A stretch of DNA of 34,059 nt from positions 1 to 34,059 of the forward strand of contig JAEXPQ010000193.1 in NCBI GenBank assembly GCA_023446735.1. The letters are read 5' to 3'. This stretch comes from Verrucomicrobiota bacterium (GTDB lineage Bacteria; Verrucomicrobiota; Verrucomicrobiia; Opitutales; Opitutaceae). The notes beneath the pieces are model-generated. The model did not search any database. It was given only the letters and a program-made list of their open reading frames with translations, and was not told the DNA's origin. The position numbers and the translations under genes are program-made. This document shows positions 22,301 to 28,859 of the stretch, in pieces. Within the stretch, counting starts at the first letter, position 1. Every line of letters begins with the position of its first letter.

Positions 22301-24965
22301 CGATCCAGGATTCGCGCCGCAGTTCGATGGGTCGATCAACGCGGTGGCGGTGCAGGCCGACGGCAAGGTCCTCGTGGGTGGTGCCTTCGCGCTGGTCAAC
22401 GGCGTCGCCCGGCAATCCCTCGCGCGGCTCGCCGCCGATGGTTCGCTCGACGCGACCTTCACCTCGGGCTTCGGCAGCTACGATTGGATCTACGATATCG
22501 CGGTGCAGCCTGACGGTCGGATTCTCGTCGCCGGGATCTTTGGGACGGCCGGTGGAGCGGCGCATCCGATGGCGGTGCGTTTGCATGCCGACGGCTCGCT
22601 TGATTCTTCGTTTCACGCGGGGATCGGGCCTGATGGCGCGGTTGTTGCCGTGGTGTTGCAGCCCGACGGCAAGGTTTTGGTCGTAGGATCTTTCACCTCC
22701 GTGGAAGGCCACAATCGCAACGGCCTCGCGCGCCTGAACTCAGATGGGGCGCTCGATGGCGCTTTTGCGGTGGGTTCCGGTTTTCCGGGTTGGTCCGTCC
22801 AATCCATCGACATCCAGAGCGACGGTCGGATCCTGGTCAGCGGCACGTTCACCGAATTCAACGGCACCCCGGTCAACCGCCTGGTGCGCTTGAATGCGGA
22901 CGGCACCCGGGACCTCTCGTTCGTGATGGGTGCCGGGTTCGACGGCGGAGTCCGCGCCGTTGCGGTACTTGCCGATAGTCGGATCGCCGCCACGGGCTGG
23001 TTCAGTTCGTACGACGGGACGCCCCAGTTTGGGATCGCGGTGTTGGGTGCCACCGGTGGACTCGATTCCGCCTTTGCATCGACCGCCCGGCCGAATGGCG
23101 GCGGTGCCGTGCTGGTCGCTCTGCCCGACGGCGGCTGTCTGGAGGGCGGCTCTTTTAACACCGTCGGCTCCACCGGCTGCAGCGGCTTGGTGCGCTTCTC
23201 CGCTGCCGGGAACGTCGGCGCGAGCACCGCGGCCGACTTCCGACGACCGGGCTCGGTGCTTGCTGCCGCGCCTGTAACGGGGGGTAAGTGGGTCATTGGC
23301 GGCTATTTCTCCCGAATCGATGGTGTGGCGTGCTCCAATCTCGCCCGCCTGAACGCCGATGGCGCGGTCGACCCGAGTTTCGCCTCGGCCGCCGGTCCGA
23401 ACGGAACCGTCGAGGCGCTCGCCGTGCAGGGCGACGGCAAGGTGCTCGCGGGCGGCGGCTTCAGTTGGAGCCACGGGGTGCAACGCCCGCATATCGCGCG
23501 TTACCTCGTCGACGGATCCCTTGACCTGACCTTCGATCCAGGGGTGGGGGCTAACGGAGGTATCGGGACTCTCGCCCTCCAAGCTGACGGCAAGGTGCTG
23601 ATCGGCGGTTGGTTCACCTCGGTCAATGGCGTGGCGCGCAACCGGATTGCACGGCTCGAAACTCACGGCGCTGTCGATGTCTCGTTCGATCCCGGGGCCG
23701 GCTTGGACGGCGTTCCGGACGCTATCGTTCTCGGTCCGGACGGGAGGATCGTCGCCGGCGGGGACTTCCATGCCTTCGATGGGGTTTCGGCGAACTACAT
23801 CGTCGGGCTGTTGCCGAACGGAACGCGGGACCCCGCGTTTGCGAGCGGGAGCGGCTTTTCGAACGACGTGGATTCTCTGGCCGTGTCCGTCGACGGCTCG
23901 TTGCTGGCTGCGGGCTTTTTCACCGCGTACGATGGCGGCACCTGCCGAGGCGTCGCGCGTCTGTCCACGAATGGCGCCCTCGATCCGGCGTTCAACACCG
24001 GCATGGGTCCTGGCTGGAGCTGGCTGCCGGCTCTCGTACCGCAGGCGGACGGGCGCACCCTGGTTGGCGGCGAGTTCAAAACCTTCGACAGCGTGCCGCA
24101 ACGCTATCTGGCCCGCCTCCGGGCGAACGGCTCACTCGATACCGCCTTCACCGCATTCGATCTCCACGGCCCGGTGTCGGGCGAGGTCGGGTACACGGAC
24201 GACGGCAGCCTGCTGGTGCTCTCCTCAAGCGCGGCGCGCGGCGGCGTTGTCCGCCACGGTATGGTGCGTCTCCGGCCCGATGTCCCCCCGGCGGCGCCGA
24301 CGATCCTCGGCCAACCGCAGTCGGCCGCCGTGGCCTTTGCCGCGTCCGCCACGTTGCGCGTGGTGGCCGCCGGCGACGGAGTGCTGTCCTATCAGTGGTA
24401 TCGTGGCGAACGCGGGGATACGACTGCGCCGATTTCGGGGGCGACCGCTGCGACCTATGCCACCCCGCCGCTCATGGCCTGGGGCCGGTATTGGGTGCGC
24501 GTGAGCCTCGGCGGCCAGGCGTACGTGGACAGTGCCATGGCGCTCGTGCAGGTCGCCGGCGGCACGATGACGTTGGCGGATTGGACGGCGTTGCCCGGCA
24601 CGCCGGCCGGGCGGCGCGGAGCGCTGGATACACCGGCGGGCGACGGCGTGAGCAACCTCATGAAGTTCGCCCTCGGCGTGCCCCCGATGGACGCCGTCGG
24701 CGGGCATTTCCCGACTGCGGTCGTGCGAACGGTGGCCGGGCAACCGCAGACGCTCGGGGTGCTGTTCGCGAAGAACCCGGGCGCGCAGGGCATCGCCATG
24801 AGCTTGGAGGTGTCCCCGGACCTCGCCAACTGGACCGTGGTGCCGAGTGTCGAGGAGACGGTGGCCGCCAATCCGGACGGCACGGTGTTGGTGCGTCTCT
24901 GGGAGGCGAGTCCGCCCAGCGCCCCGCGGCGTTTCGCCCGCCTGCGGGTGGATGTCATCGAGTAG
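13302..24965 (+). CDS. Giant secreted subtilase (S8) with PPC, Ig-like and three blocks of delta-60-type repeats
   Basis: 3887 residues. ATG at 13302 gives a signal peptide (RLVLNVLLIVTALLAVAPADLAAQ); an upstream ATG at 13182 would place 40 unlikely residues before it. A propeptide-like region (~50-165) precedes the S8 domain with Asp204 (VIDSGIRYTHQDL), His259 (NSHGTHCAG), oxyanion Asn351 (AAAGNAG) and Ser421 (NGTSMATPHVAG), so the protease looks complete. Next are three PPC-like beta domains (15055-16230; WSWTAPA, TAGTTYRIAVDG), then Ig-like pairs alternating with three blocks of ~13 delta-60-like repeats (VQADGKVLVGGxF...RLNADGSLD), and finally an Ig-like domain plus the MTLADW module that also ends the upstream protein. 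A surface or released protease-adhesin is likely. The same-strand RCC1 gene ends 180 bp upstream. Confidence 0.9.
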   Translation: MNSSILRRSARLVLNVLLIVTALLAVAPADLAAQSAAPAGRPPGAAEGAVPVLFNGHAVVPGQYLARLKAKVPRDPQSIEAMAARLPSTVGIERVESLRSSRLTLLRPTAQASARLQGLPARSRQGRIETDVADLLATGLYDYVEPDYIQYAAALPTDAAFADGRLWGLRNTGQNGGMSGADINAVAAWNLTTGSNAVVVGVIDSGIRYTHQDLASQMWTNPGEIAGDGLDNDSNGYVDDIHGVNAITGTGDPMDDNSHGTHCAGTIGASANDAGPLVGVAWNVRLMGLKFLNAGGSGDTSNAIKCIEYALSKGVRILSNSWGGGGPSQALEDAIRAARDQGCLFLAAAGNAGMDADRTSFFPASYDVDNIVSVGALDRRDELAGFTNTGLSAVDLAAPGVDIYSSVASNDTAYASFNGTSMATPHVAGVAALVLARHPGIGVTELRDRLIASTREVASLRAYAWSGGAVDAYRALTIAADGALDVRSSAAVLPLRAGYQESLFVTVTDLAPVLGAVVAGRVDGGAPVAFLDNGVAPDRVAGDGVYSAYATIPAGVTEVDLDLTATKAGKTSFSGSCSYPVGVAPANDHLAAATPVPPGGGTVTGSNVNAGIEVGEPVHAYLGTGRSVWWSWTAPAGGVAVVDLDGTAFFPAVGIYTGHSVAALTPVGTNGDGSGYLRRAATFVATAGTTYRIAVDGIGRSAGSIAVGFPTSLVPLPTNDHFAAATLLAGANGRATGTNHTATRETGEPDHAGNPGVGSVWWTWTAPANGTYRWSTAGSTFDTLLAVYTGGAVATLTEVASNDESPNIGDNTSELSFAATAGTTYRIAVDGWNGARGVVQLAFEAVAPPPNDNFADAIALTGAAGSTTGTNRHATGEAGEPIHVNSHATATSVWYAWTATTDGYEQFDTDGSAFDTALAVYTGNAVGSLTPLRSDDNSGDGTCSRVVVPVVAGTTYRIAVGDANFSTSGGALVVNYRAYQAPTILSGPADAQAEIGGKVEFSVTATGTDLNYQWYHDGVALAGVTAPTLALVNLQREDAGDYHVVVSNEAGHLATPAAMLSGPNPAPTVQPVAATATAVSGSGAQFAVVASGKGTLAYQWRRFGAALPGATGATLELSPVAMADAGLYDVAVYDGLSRTLSGATRLFVAPVGGYASNLRLDPHFAPFVEAEWAAVEGLAVAPGGALYAVGDFSTIAGVRRSGLAKFDAATLTLDPGFAPRLDGTAYAVAVQADGKVVVGGAFATVDGAERPRLARFAADGSLDATFAAAFGTNDIIRAIAVQADGKILVGGDFWSVGGVSRQVVARLNPDGSLDETFGAVTGPNGTVHSIVVQADGRVLIGGWFTTVDNQSANRIARLNADGSLDGTFAVGSGFSDGPVRTIVAEPNGRVLVGGQFTAYDGTTANRLVRLNADGSRDLSFATGTGFDGEVRAVTVLADGRIAASGWFNSFNGAYHYGLAVLSPTGVLDAGYASGARPNGPGYALVARPDGGLLEAGYFTAHGATGCSGLVRFTGTGTLAAAAAAGFRQPGRVFAAAPVAGGKWLVGGSFSRIDGVACSNLARLNVDGSVDLAFAAAGGPDGQVAALAVQGDGKIVAGGAFNWCQGAQRRFVARFDADGALDAGFDPGPGLDGIVTVLTLQGDGKVLLGGWFTSIAGVSRSRLARLQSDGSLDPSFDPGAGLDGDPRTIVAGPDGRIVVAGNFTSFAGSPAGYIVGLLPNGARDGAFVSGGFSSAVEALVPSADGGLLAAGSFWSFNGTWCPPVMRLSADGARDPMFTGSVAPNSTPLLALTAQIDGGALVGGFFTNCAGVEKRYLARLRSDGALDASFTAFDLFGPVLQEVHYMDDGGLLVLDSSAARGPVTCRGLLRLKPEASPAPAITAQPADQFVGLGDTASFTVVATGDDLQFQWYRDGVALPGATGATWTIPSAGLSDIGSYTVRVWNRWGSRVSEPVVLSGNDPMPTITTPPGVVVAESGTAATFAVEASGPNGIAFQWRRAGVPIPGATGATLTLPAVAMADAGFYDVVVYHGLTPQASQAGRLMVKPAGGYADTLRLDPTFAPLFESEWAAINALSGGADGAVYAVGNFSTIAGVRRAGVAKFDATLGLDPAYAPRVTGEVRTAVVDATGGLVIGGSFSAVDGVERMGLARLLPDGSLDPAFVPAVRGTVFAVLLLDDGRLLVGGSQVVIASNTWAPLVRLNADGSLDPTFANEGWIDSDVMALAVQSDGRILLGGNFSSIGGQSRNRLARLNADGSLDESFVVGTGFAGGSVRTIAVQTDGRVLAGGWFTSFDGTAANRLVRLNANGSLDPSFALGSGFDGDVCAVAVLAGGRVAVTGWFNATNVVGRYGVAVLSAEGVLDTGFAATSRLNGAGYTLLALPDGGLLEGGNFTSVGSTGCSGLVRYTGTGAVAAAAAAGFRQLGTVHAAVPAAGGKWVIGGNFSRVDGVACSNLVRLDATGAVDPTFASAAGPGGSVEALAVQGDGKVLAGGWFYSSNGLSRQFLARYLADGSLDPSFDPGTGFNSAVTILALQADGKVLVGGQFTLCAGEPRNRIARLETDGSLDTTFDPGAGLDQQPRAIVVGPDGRIVVAGYFTSFDDAPVNYLVGLLPDGSRDTAFASGGGFSSYAERLALAVDGTVLAAGSFWTYDNVWCLPVVRLSANGALDSTFATGSGPNSTPLLALVPLADGGALVGGHFTTYGGLEKRYLARLQPDGSVASAFTAFDLSGPVYRGAQLMDDGGLLLLQASGAREGVGCSGLVRLKPDVSPAPTITAQPADQFVGLGGTALFTVTATGDDLEYQWYRDGAALPGATGNALAVPNVGLSDVGSYTVRVWNRWGSRLSAGAVLAGNDPAPILTTPPGVVVAESGTAATFKVAVTGTSTLSYQWRRLGTPIAGATGATLTLPAVAMADAGLYDVVVYNGLTPLASPTGRLMVKPAGGYADTLRLDPSFAPLIEVDGGSVDGLAVASGGTVYSAGQFTTIAGQRRFGVAKFDSSLALDPGFAPQFDGSINAVAVQADGKVLVGGAFALVNGVARQSLARLAADGSLDATFTSGFGSYDWIYDIAVQPDGRILVAGIFGTAGGAAHPMAVRLHADGSLDSSFHAGIGPDGAVVAVVLQPDGKVLVVGSFTSVEGHNRNGLARLNSDGALDGAFAVGSGFPGWSVQSIDIQSDGRILVSGTFTEFNGTPVNRLVRLNADGTRDLSFVMGAGFDGGVRAVAVLADSRIAATGWFSSYDGTPQFGIAVLGATGGLDSAFASTARPNGGGAVLVALPDGGCLEGGSFNTVGSTGCSGLVRFSAAGNVGASTAADFRRPGSVLAAAPVTGGKWVIGGYFSRIDGVACSNLARLNADGAVDPSFASAAGPNGTVEALAVQGDGKVLAGGGFSWSHGVQRPHIARYLVDGSLDLTFDPGVGANGGIGTLALQADGKVLIGGWFTSVNGVARNRIARLETHGAVDVSFDPGAGLDGVPDAIVLGPDGRIVAGGDFHAFDGVSANYIVGLLPNGTRDPAFASGSGFSNDVDSLAVSVDGSLLAAGFFTAYDGGTCRGVARLSTNGALDPAFNTGMGPGWSWLPALVPQADGRTLVGGEFKTFDSVPQRYLARLRANGSLDTAFTAFDLHGPVSGEVGYTDDGSLLVLSSSAARGGVVRHGMVRLRPDVPPAAPTILGQPQSAAVAFAASATLRVVAAGDGVLSYQWYRGERGDTTAPISGATAATYATPPLMAWGRYWVRVSLGGQAYVDSAMALVQVAGGTMTLADWTALPGTPAGRRGALDTPAGDGVSNLMKFALGVPPMDAVGGHFPTAVVRTVAGQPQTLGVLFAKNPGAQGIAMSLEVSPDLANWTVVPSVEETVAANPDGTVLVRLWEASPPSAPRRFARLRVDVIE
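16755..24290 (+). repeat. Three tandem ~2.68-kb coding super-repeats in the subtilase gene
   Basis: Equivalent block starts (GGYA-x-x-LRLDP) occur at 16755, 19440 and 22119, giving periods of 2685 and 2679 bp (895 and 893 codons). Each block carries ~13 delta-60-like units in the same order, including recognisable landmark units (TGCSGLVR, then FSRIDGVACSNL), followed by two Ig-like domains. Long near-identical DNA stretches join blocks 2 and 3 at their starts and blocks 1 and 3 at the FSRIDG unit. Confidence 0.9.
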
Positions 24966-25005
24966 CGGTGACGCGATCGCGGCGCCCGCCGGAGGGGACC
25001 ATTGG

Positions 25006-25079
25006 ACCGCGGATTACGCGGATAGCGCGGATACGGACTGAGGATGCCTTCCATCTGTGTCATCCGTGCAATCCGCGGT
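25006..25079. repeat. Dispersed inverted-repeat element between convergent genes
   Basis: The ends are a perfect 10-bp inverted repeat (ACCGCGGATT at 25006, AATCCGCGGT at 25070), and pairing continues imperfectly inward (about 12 of the next 19 positions). The arms contain recurring CGCGGAT/CATCCGTG motifs. The sequence type 'ccgcgga-tt-acgcgga' recurs in many Verrucomicrobiota and Planctomycetes genomes as an intergenic repeat (recollection, not checked). It lies between the convergent subtilase and uspA genes and might act as a two-way stem. The remaining parts of 24966-25174 show nothing else. Confidence 0.6.
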
Positions 25080-25174
25080 CAAAATTCCGAATGCGGGATG
25101 CCGGTCCGCTGCGTGGGACCCGACTGGGGCGCGGGCGGCGTTTCGGTGGCTTCGGGTCCGTGGCGGCGTGCGGG

Positions 25175-25624
25175 CTACTTGGCCGGCGCGCGGGGCGAGG
25201 GGAGGATGAGGACGGGGCAGGGGGCGTGATGCAGGACACCGTGGGTGGTGCTGCCGGCGAGCAGCTCGTAGAAGGCGCCGTGGCCATGCGCGCCCATCAC
25301 GATGTAGTCGGCGGAGACCTGGCGGGCCTCGTCGAGGATGGCGCCGACGGCATGGCCCTGGGTGAACTTGGTGGTGCAGGGGATGCTCTGGGCTTCGAGG
25401 GGGCGGCGCAGTTCGGCGAGTTTGCGGCTGGCCTGCTCCTGGGCGAAGTCGATCTCCTTGGCGAAGGCCTCGACCGGCATGTCGTAGGTGACGACGTTGA
25501 CCGGGGGCGCGATCGAGTGGAAGAGCTCCACCGTGGCGCCGAGCGCCTTGGCCAAGGTGCCCGCGTGGGCGACGACGTGGGGCGTGACGCTCGAGAAATC
25601 GACCGGGGTAAGAATCGTTTTCAT
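25175..25624 (-). CDS. Universal stress protein, UspA family
   Basis: 149 residues, the standard single-domain Usp length. It starts MKTILTPVDFS with the canonical Asp9. It ends with the nucleotide-binding signature G111-x-x-G114-x-G116 followed by GS at 124-125 (GAHGHGAFYELLAGSTTHGV) and CPVLIL, so it should be an ATP-binding Usp. Such proteins are cytoplasmic dimers induced by starvation or stress; the partner is unknown. The ATG at 25624 gives the conserved N-terminus, while the longer frame upstream is non-homologous. No clear ribosome binding site is visible. The gene is convergent with the subtilase and divergent from the TIGR02597-like gene (167-bp gap, no obvious regulatory motif). 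Confidence 0.93.
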   Translation of the reverse strand: MKTILTPVDFSSVTPHVVAHAGTLAKALGATVELFHSIAPPVNVVTYDMPVEAFAKEIDFAQEQASRKLAELRRPLEAQSIPCTTKFTQGHAVGAILDEARQVSADYIVMGAHGHGAFYELLAGSTTHGVLHHAPCPVLILPSPRAPAK

Positions 25625-25791
25625 GGCGTACTTTACGCCGCGCCGCGGGCACCCGCAACCGGCGGAAAACGGTCCGGATGACGCCCGCTGATGGTGGGGC
25701 GCGGTGTCAGTGCGGTGACTTCTTCGCACGATTTTGCCACAGTTTGCGGTTGATGGCGCACAGCCTGCATCCAACCTGTCGATCAACCCTT

Positions 25792-26838
25792 ATGGCAAAC
25801 ATGCGAAAAATTTCGGCGGTGGCGCTATTTACCACACTCGCGGCCTGTGCGTTTGCCCAGACCGCTACGACAACCCCGGTGGGGTTTACCAAGTTCTCGT
25901 TCCCTACCGGTCGGAAGGCGGTTGGGGTTAATCTGCTAAACCCTGCATTGGTAACAGCGCAGGTCTCGGCCAATAGTACCACAGCATTGACCCTCTCAGG
26001 TATTAGCAACGTCGGTTCGCTTCTCGCCACTGGCACGAGCTACTACGTTGAAATTGTGGGTGGAACTTCCTCGACCTACGTTGGTGATCGAGTGGATGTG
26101 GATACGACGGCGACGATCGCTGCTTCAAATGGGACAGTGGTTCTCACTTCGACTGGTGAAGGTAATACGATCGGTGCGTTGAGTGCCGATCTTCTCGTTG
26201 GCTATCGCGTTGTGCTTCGCAAGCATGTCACGATCGGTCAGGTTTTTGGGACCAAGGGGAATACCCCGATGCAAGGTGCCGCTTCATCGAGCGCGGCGGA
26301 CCAGATTCTGTTCTATCGGAATGGTTCTTTCGAGACGTATTACCTTCTTCGGAACGGGACCGGTACGGTTGAACAGTGGGTTAAGGTTGGTGGTGGATCG
26401 ACCAACTGCGACAACACTGTGATATACCCGGGTACGGGTGTTATCGTGAATCGCGTTGGTGCGACGACTGCTGAAGTGACGGTTATTGGCGATGTTCGAA
26501 GCAATTCCCTCGCGAAGCCGCTGGTCGCAGGATACAATCTAGTCGCGAATGGGTTTCCGGTCGATGAGTCGCCCGCGTCTCGGTTGATGACGTACGCGAA
26601 CGGTTTTACCGGTTCGACTAGTTCGACATCGGCAGACCGAATCTTGACGATCCAGCCTTCCGGTTCTTTCGAGACCTATTACTTGCTCCGTAACGGTACA
26701 GGTACTGTGGAGCAGTGGACCAAGGTAGGTGGTGGATCCACGAATCATAACACCACAGCCCTCTTCAATTGGGATGGTGCTACGCTCATCTACAAGATGA
26801 GCGCAGATGCAAACCACGTCCTGCCCGTGACATTCTAA
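25792..26838 (+). CDS. TIGR02597-like secreted protein of Verrucomicrobiota
   Basis: 348 residues. Signal peptide MANMRKISAVALFTTLAACAFAQ; an ATG three codons later (25801) is an equal alternative, as neither has a strong ribosome binding site. The mature start TTTPVGFTKFSFP resembles the opening of the TIGR02597 family, uncharacterised proteins common in Verrucomicrobiota, often near PEP-CTERM genes (from memory). The second half holds a clear internal duplication: GSFETYYLLRNGTGTVEQW occurs twice, ~125 residues apart, each followed by a KVGGGSTN stretch. No enzyme motif is seen. Base composition falls to about 53% GC in a line I counted, against ~65-70% in flanking genes. The next gene starts 5 bp after the stop, so they form an operon. 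Confidence 0.8.
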   Translation: MANMRKISAVALFTTLAACAFAQTATTTPVGFTKFSFPTGRKAVGVNLLNPALVTAQVSANSTTALTLSGISNVGSLLATGTSYYVEIVGGTSSTYVGDRVDVDTTATIAASNGTVVLTSTGEGNTIGALSADLLVGYRVVLRKHVTIGQVFGTKGNTPMQGAASSSAADQILFYRNGSFETYYLLRNGTGTVEQWVKVGGGSTNCDNTVIYPGTGVIVNRVGATTAEVTVIGDVRSNSLAKPLVAGYNLVANGFPVDESPASRLMTYANGFTGSTSSTSADRILTIQPSGSFETYYLLRNGTGTVEQWTKVGGGSTNHNTTALFNWDGATLIYKMSADANHVLPVTF

Positions 26839-26843
26839 GGCTT

Positions 26844-27440
26844 ATGAAACGTCTACTTACCCTCCTCGCTATTGCTTTGCCGCTTTGCGCCGCGGCCCAA
26901 ACCACGAGAACGATCAATTTTGAGTCATTGGCGTTCGAGATTGCAGAGACCAGCAAAGGTGCTGCACTCGATTCGTCTTTCCAGTTCCAGATTGGCTCGT
27001 TCGGATCATTCACGCCAACAGCGACAAATGTGGCTGACTGGGGCGCAAACTTCCAATCGCTTGGGCAATCCGCTTGGGATGATGTCTTTTCAAGCTTCAG
27101 TGGATCTGTTGCGCTGGCATCGAATGCGGGCGGCTTTTCGACTGTCTCTAGTGCCTATGTTTGGGGGTTCAATACGAAGTCAATTGGAACTGGGGCAGAA
27201 TGGGTGCTACTGACCAACCCAACTTGGACGTTCCCAGACACGTCCGTGGCTATCGGTTTTCCGGTGACGTTCACTGCGGATATTGCGAACGGAACTAGCG
27301 CGATTCTTGGCTCACTCGGAGCTTCCGGTTCAGACCCGTATATGATGACCTCTCCCGTCCCCGAGCCGTCGACCTACGCGGCGATCTTGGGTTCGATGGT
27401 TCTCGGCTTGGTCGGCTATCGCCGGTACCGCCGGAAGTAA
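26844..27440 (+). CDS. PEP-CTERM sorting domain protein
   Basis: 198 residues. N-terminal signal peptide (MKRLLTLLAIALPLCAAA), a Ser/Thr/Ala-rich beta-type middle without recognisable domain, and a C-terminal PEP-CTERM signal: V172-PEP, a hydrophobic helix (YAAILGSMVLGLVGY) and an Arg-rich tail (RRYRRK). PEP-CTERM proteins are cut and processed by exosortase, usually alongside exopolysaccharide production; no exosortase lies in the window. ATG at 26844 is preceded by AAGG about 5 bp upstream and sits 5 bp after the previous stop. Composition is as low-GC as the partner gene. Confidence 0.9.
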   Translation: MKRLLTLLAIALPLCAAAQTTRTINFESLAFEIAETSKGAALDSSFQFQIGSFGSFTPTATNVADWGANFQSLGQSAWDDVFSSFSGSVALASNAGGFSTVSSAYVWGFNTKSIGTGAEWVLLTNPTWTFPDTSVAIGFPVTFTADIANGTSAILGSLGASGSDPYMMTSPVPEPSTYAAILGSMVLGLVGYRRYRRK

Positions 27441-27463
27441 CCTCCCGCTCCGAATCTTTTCGA

Positions 27464-27495
27464 GCCGCGGCGCGTGCGCCGCGGCTTTTTTGTTT
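27464..27495 (+). terminator. Rho-independent terminator after the PEP-CTERM gene
   Basis: A perfect 10-bp stem (GCCGCGGCGC at 27464-27473, GCGCCGCGGC at 27476-27485) is followed directly by six T, a G and four more T. It begins 24 bp after the PEP-CTERM stop and closes the two-gene operon before the kinase gene. Confidence 0.92.
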
Positions 27496-27554
27496 TGGCC
27501 GCGCGCGGGCTCCGCTTAACTTGCAGGTCCCCCGGCCGCCCGATTCCCGCCACG

Positions 27555-28670
27555 ATGCCCAAAATCCTCGTCATCGACGACGAAGCCTCGATGCGCCAGC
27601 TCCTCACCAAGGTGCTCGAGCGCGGCGGCTACGACGTGATCGACACCGGCAGCGGCACGGCTGGCATCGAACTGGCCGTCGAGGACAAGCCGGACCTGGT
27701 GCTGTGCGACGTGGGTCTGTTGGACATCTCGGGCTACGAGGTGCTCAAGTCCCTGCGCAACAAGCCCGAGACCCACAACATCCCGGTCGTCCTGATCACC
27801 GGCTTGGCGGACCTGCAAGGGATGCGCGAAGGCATGCGCCTCGGGGCCGATGACTACGTGCCCAAGCCATTCGATGTGGACGAGTTGCTGAAACTCGTGG
27901 GCTCGCGGGTGCGCAAGGCGGACCAGTTGCGCCGCGACGCGGAGGAGAAGGCGGCTCAGCTCCGCAGCCACATCAGCATGATGCTGCCGCACGAGCTGCT
28001 CAGCCCGCTTTCGGGCATCATCGGGCTGGCGGACATCCTGCGCGACGATTCCGGCCAGCTCCGTCCGGCCGAGGCCGCGGACATCGGCCGCGATATCCAA
28101 CGCTCCGGCGAGCGACTGCACCGGCTCATCCGCAATTTCCTGATCTACTCCCAACTGGAGCTGCTCGCGGCCGAGCCCGGGCGAGGGGAGTCGCTCTGCC
28201 ATGGGTCGCCCTGCCCGATGCGGAAGATCGTGGTGGAGGCCGCGGAACGCGCCGCCGAGCGGTACGGGCGCCGCAGCGATCTCGTGCTCGAGGCGGCGAG
28301 CGCCGAGGTGGCGATGTCCGAGCAGAACCTCGCCAAGCTGAGCGAGGAGCTGATCGACAATGCGTTCAAGTTTTCCCCGGCCGGGCGCCCGGTGGAAGTG
28401 CGGGCGCGCGTGACTGGTGACATGGCCTGGATCACGATCGCCGACGAGGGCAGCGGAATCCCCGACGAGATCCTGACGAGCCTGCGCGCGCCCGACCAGT
28501 TTGTGCGGCTCTTCTGCGAGAAGCGCACCACCGGGCTCGGGCTGGCCATCTCCGTCCGGCTGGCCGAGCTGCACCATGGCCGGGCGTTGATCCAGAGCCA
28601 ACAGGGCACCGGAACGTCCATCCTGATCGAGATCCCGCTCGCCACGCCCGCGGGAGCGACGGGTCGGTGA
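27555..28670 (+). CDS. Response regulator-histidine kinase hybrid (REC-HisKA-HATPase)
   Basis: 371 residues, cytoplasmic, no membrane segment. Receiver domain 1-120 with the acidic pair D8-D9, phospho-acceptor D52 (LVLCDVGL) and K104 (KPF). After a short coiled-coil linker (KADQLRRDAEEKAAQLRSH), a HisKA segment carries H146 in LPHELLSPLSG. The HATPase has N-box N269 (EELIDNAFKFSP), G1 (ADEGSGIP, ~296-303) and G2 GLGL at 327-330. The layout (REC first, then kinase) suggests a kinase controlled by phosphorylation of its own receiver. The output partner is not encoded nearby. ATG at 27555 begins the receiver exactly; the frame is open further upstream only through the terminator region. It converges on hisF across a repeat-filled gap. 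Confidence 0.93.
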   Translation: MPKILVIDDEASMRQLLTKVLERGGYDVIDTGSGTAGIELAVEDKPDLVLCDVGLLDISGYEVLKSLRNKPETHNIPVVLITGLADLQGMREGMRLGADDYVPKPFDVDELLKLVGSRVRKADQLRRDAEEKAAQLRSHISMMLPHELLSPLSGIIGLADILRDDSGQLRPAEAADIGRDIQRSGERLHRLIRNFLIYSQLELLAAEPGRGESLCHGSPCPMRKIVVEAAERAAERYGRRSDLVLEAASAEVAMSEQNLAKLSEELIDNAFKFSPAGRPVEVRARVTGDMAWITIADEGSGIPDEILTSLRAPDQFVRLFCEKRTTGLGLAISVRLAELHHGRALIQSQQGTGTSILIEIPLATPAGATGR

Positions 28671-28697
28671 GGTCGGGGCCAATACGGCTGTTTTGGG

Positions 28698-28820
28698 GTG
28701 GACCCGCTTGCCCTCAAGCGGGCCGAGGACTGGGTCGGCGGTGGAACGCCGATCATGCGGAGACCAACGCCGTCCGCGGCGGCTCATACTCGCGACCGCG
28801 TTAGGGGCAACGCGGTCCAC
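28698..28820. repeat. REP-type element with inverted ends between convergent genes
   Basis: 28698-28714 and the reverse complement of 28803-28820 are nearly identical (GTGGACC...GCTTGCCCT versus GTGGACC...GTTGCCCCT). A further inner stem CCCGCTTG/CAAGCGGG lies at the left end. It occupies most of the 189-bp gap between the kinase and hisF. No T-tract was seen, though a stem here could limit convergent transcription. Confidence 0.55.
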
Positions 28821-28859
28821 CTCGGTCAGTTTGCTGTGCTCAAGAGGCCCCCGGGTTTG

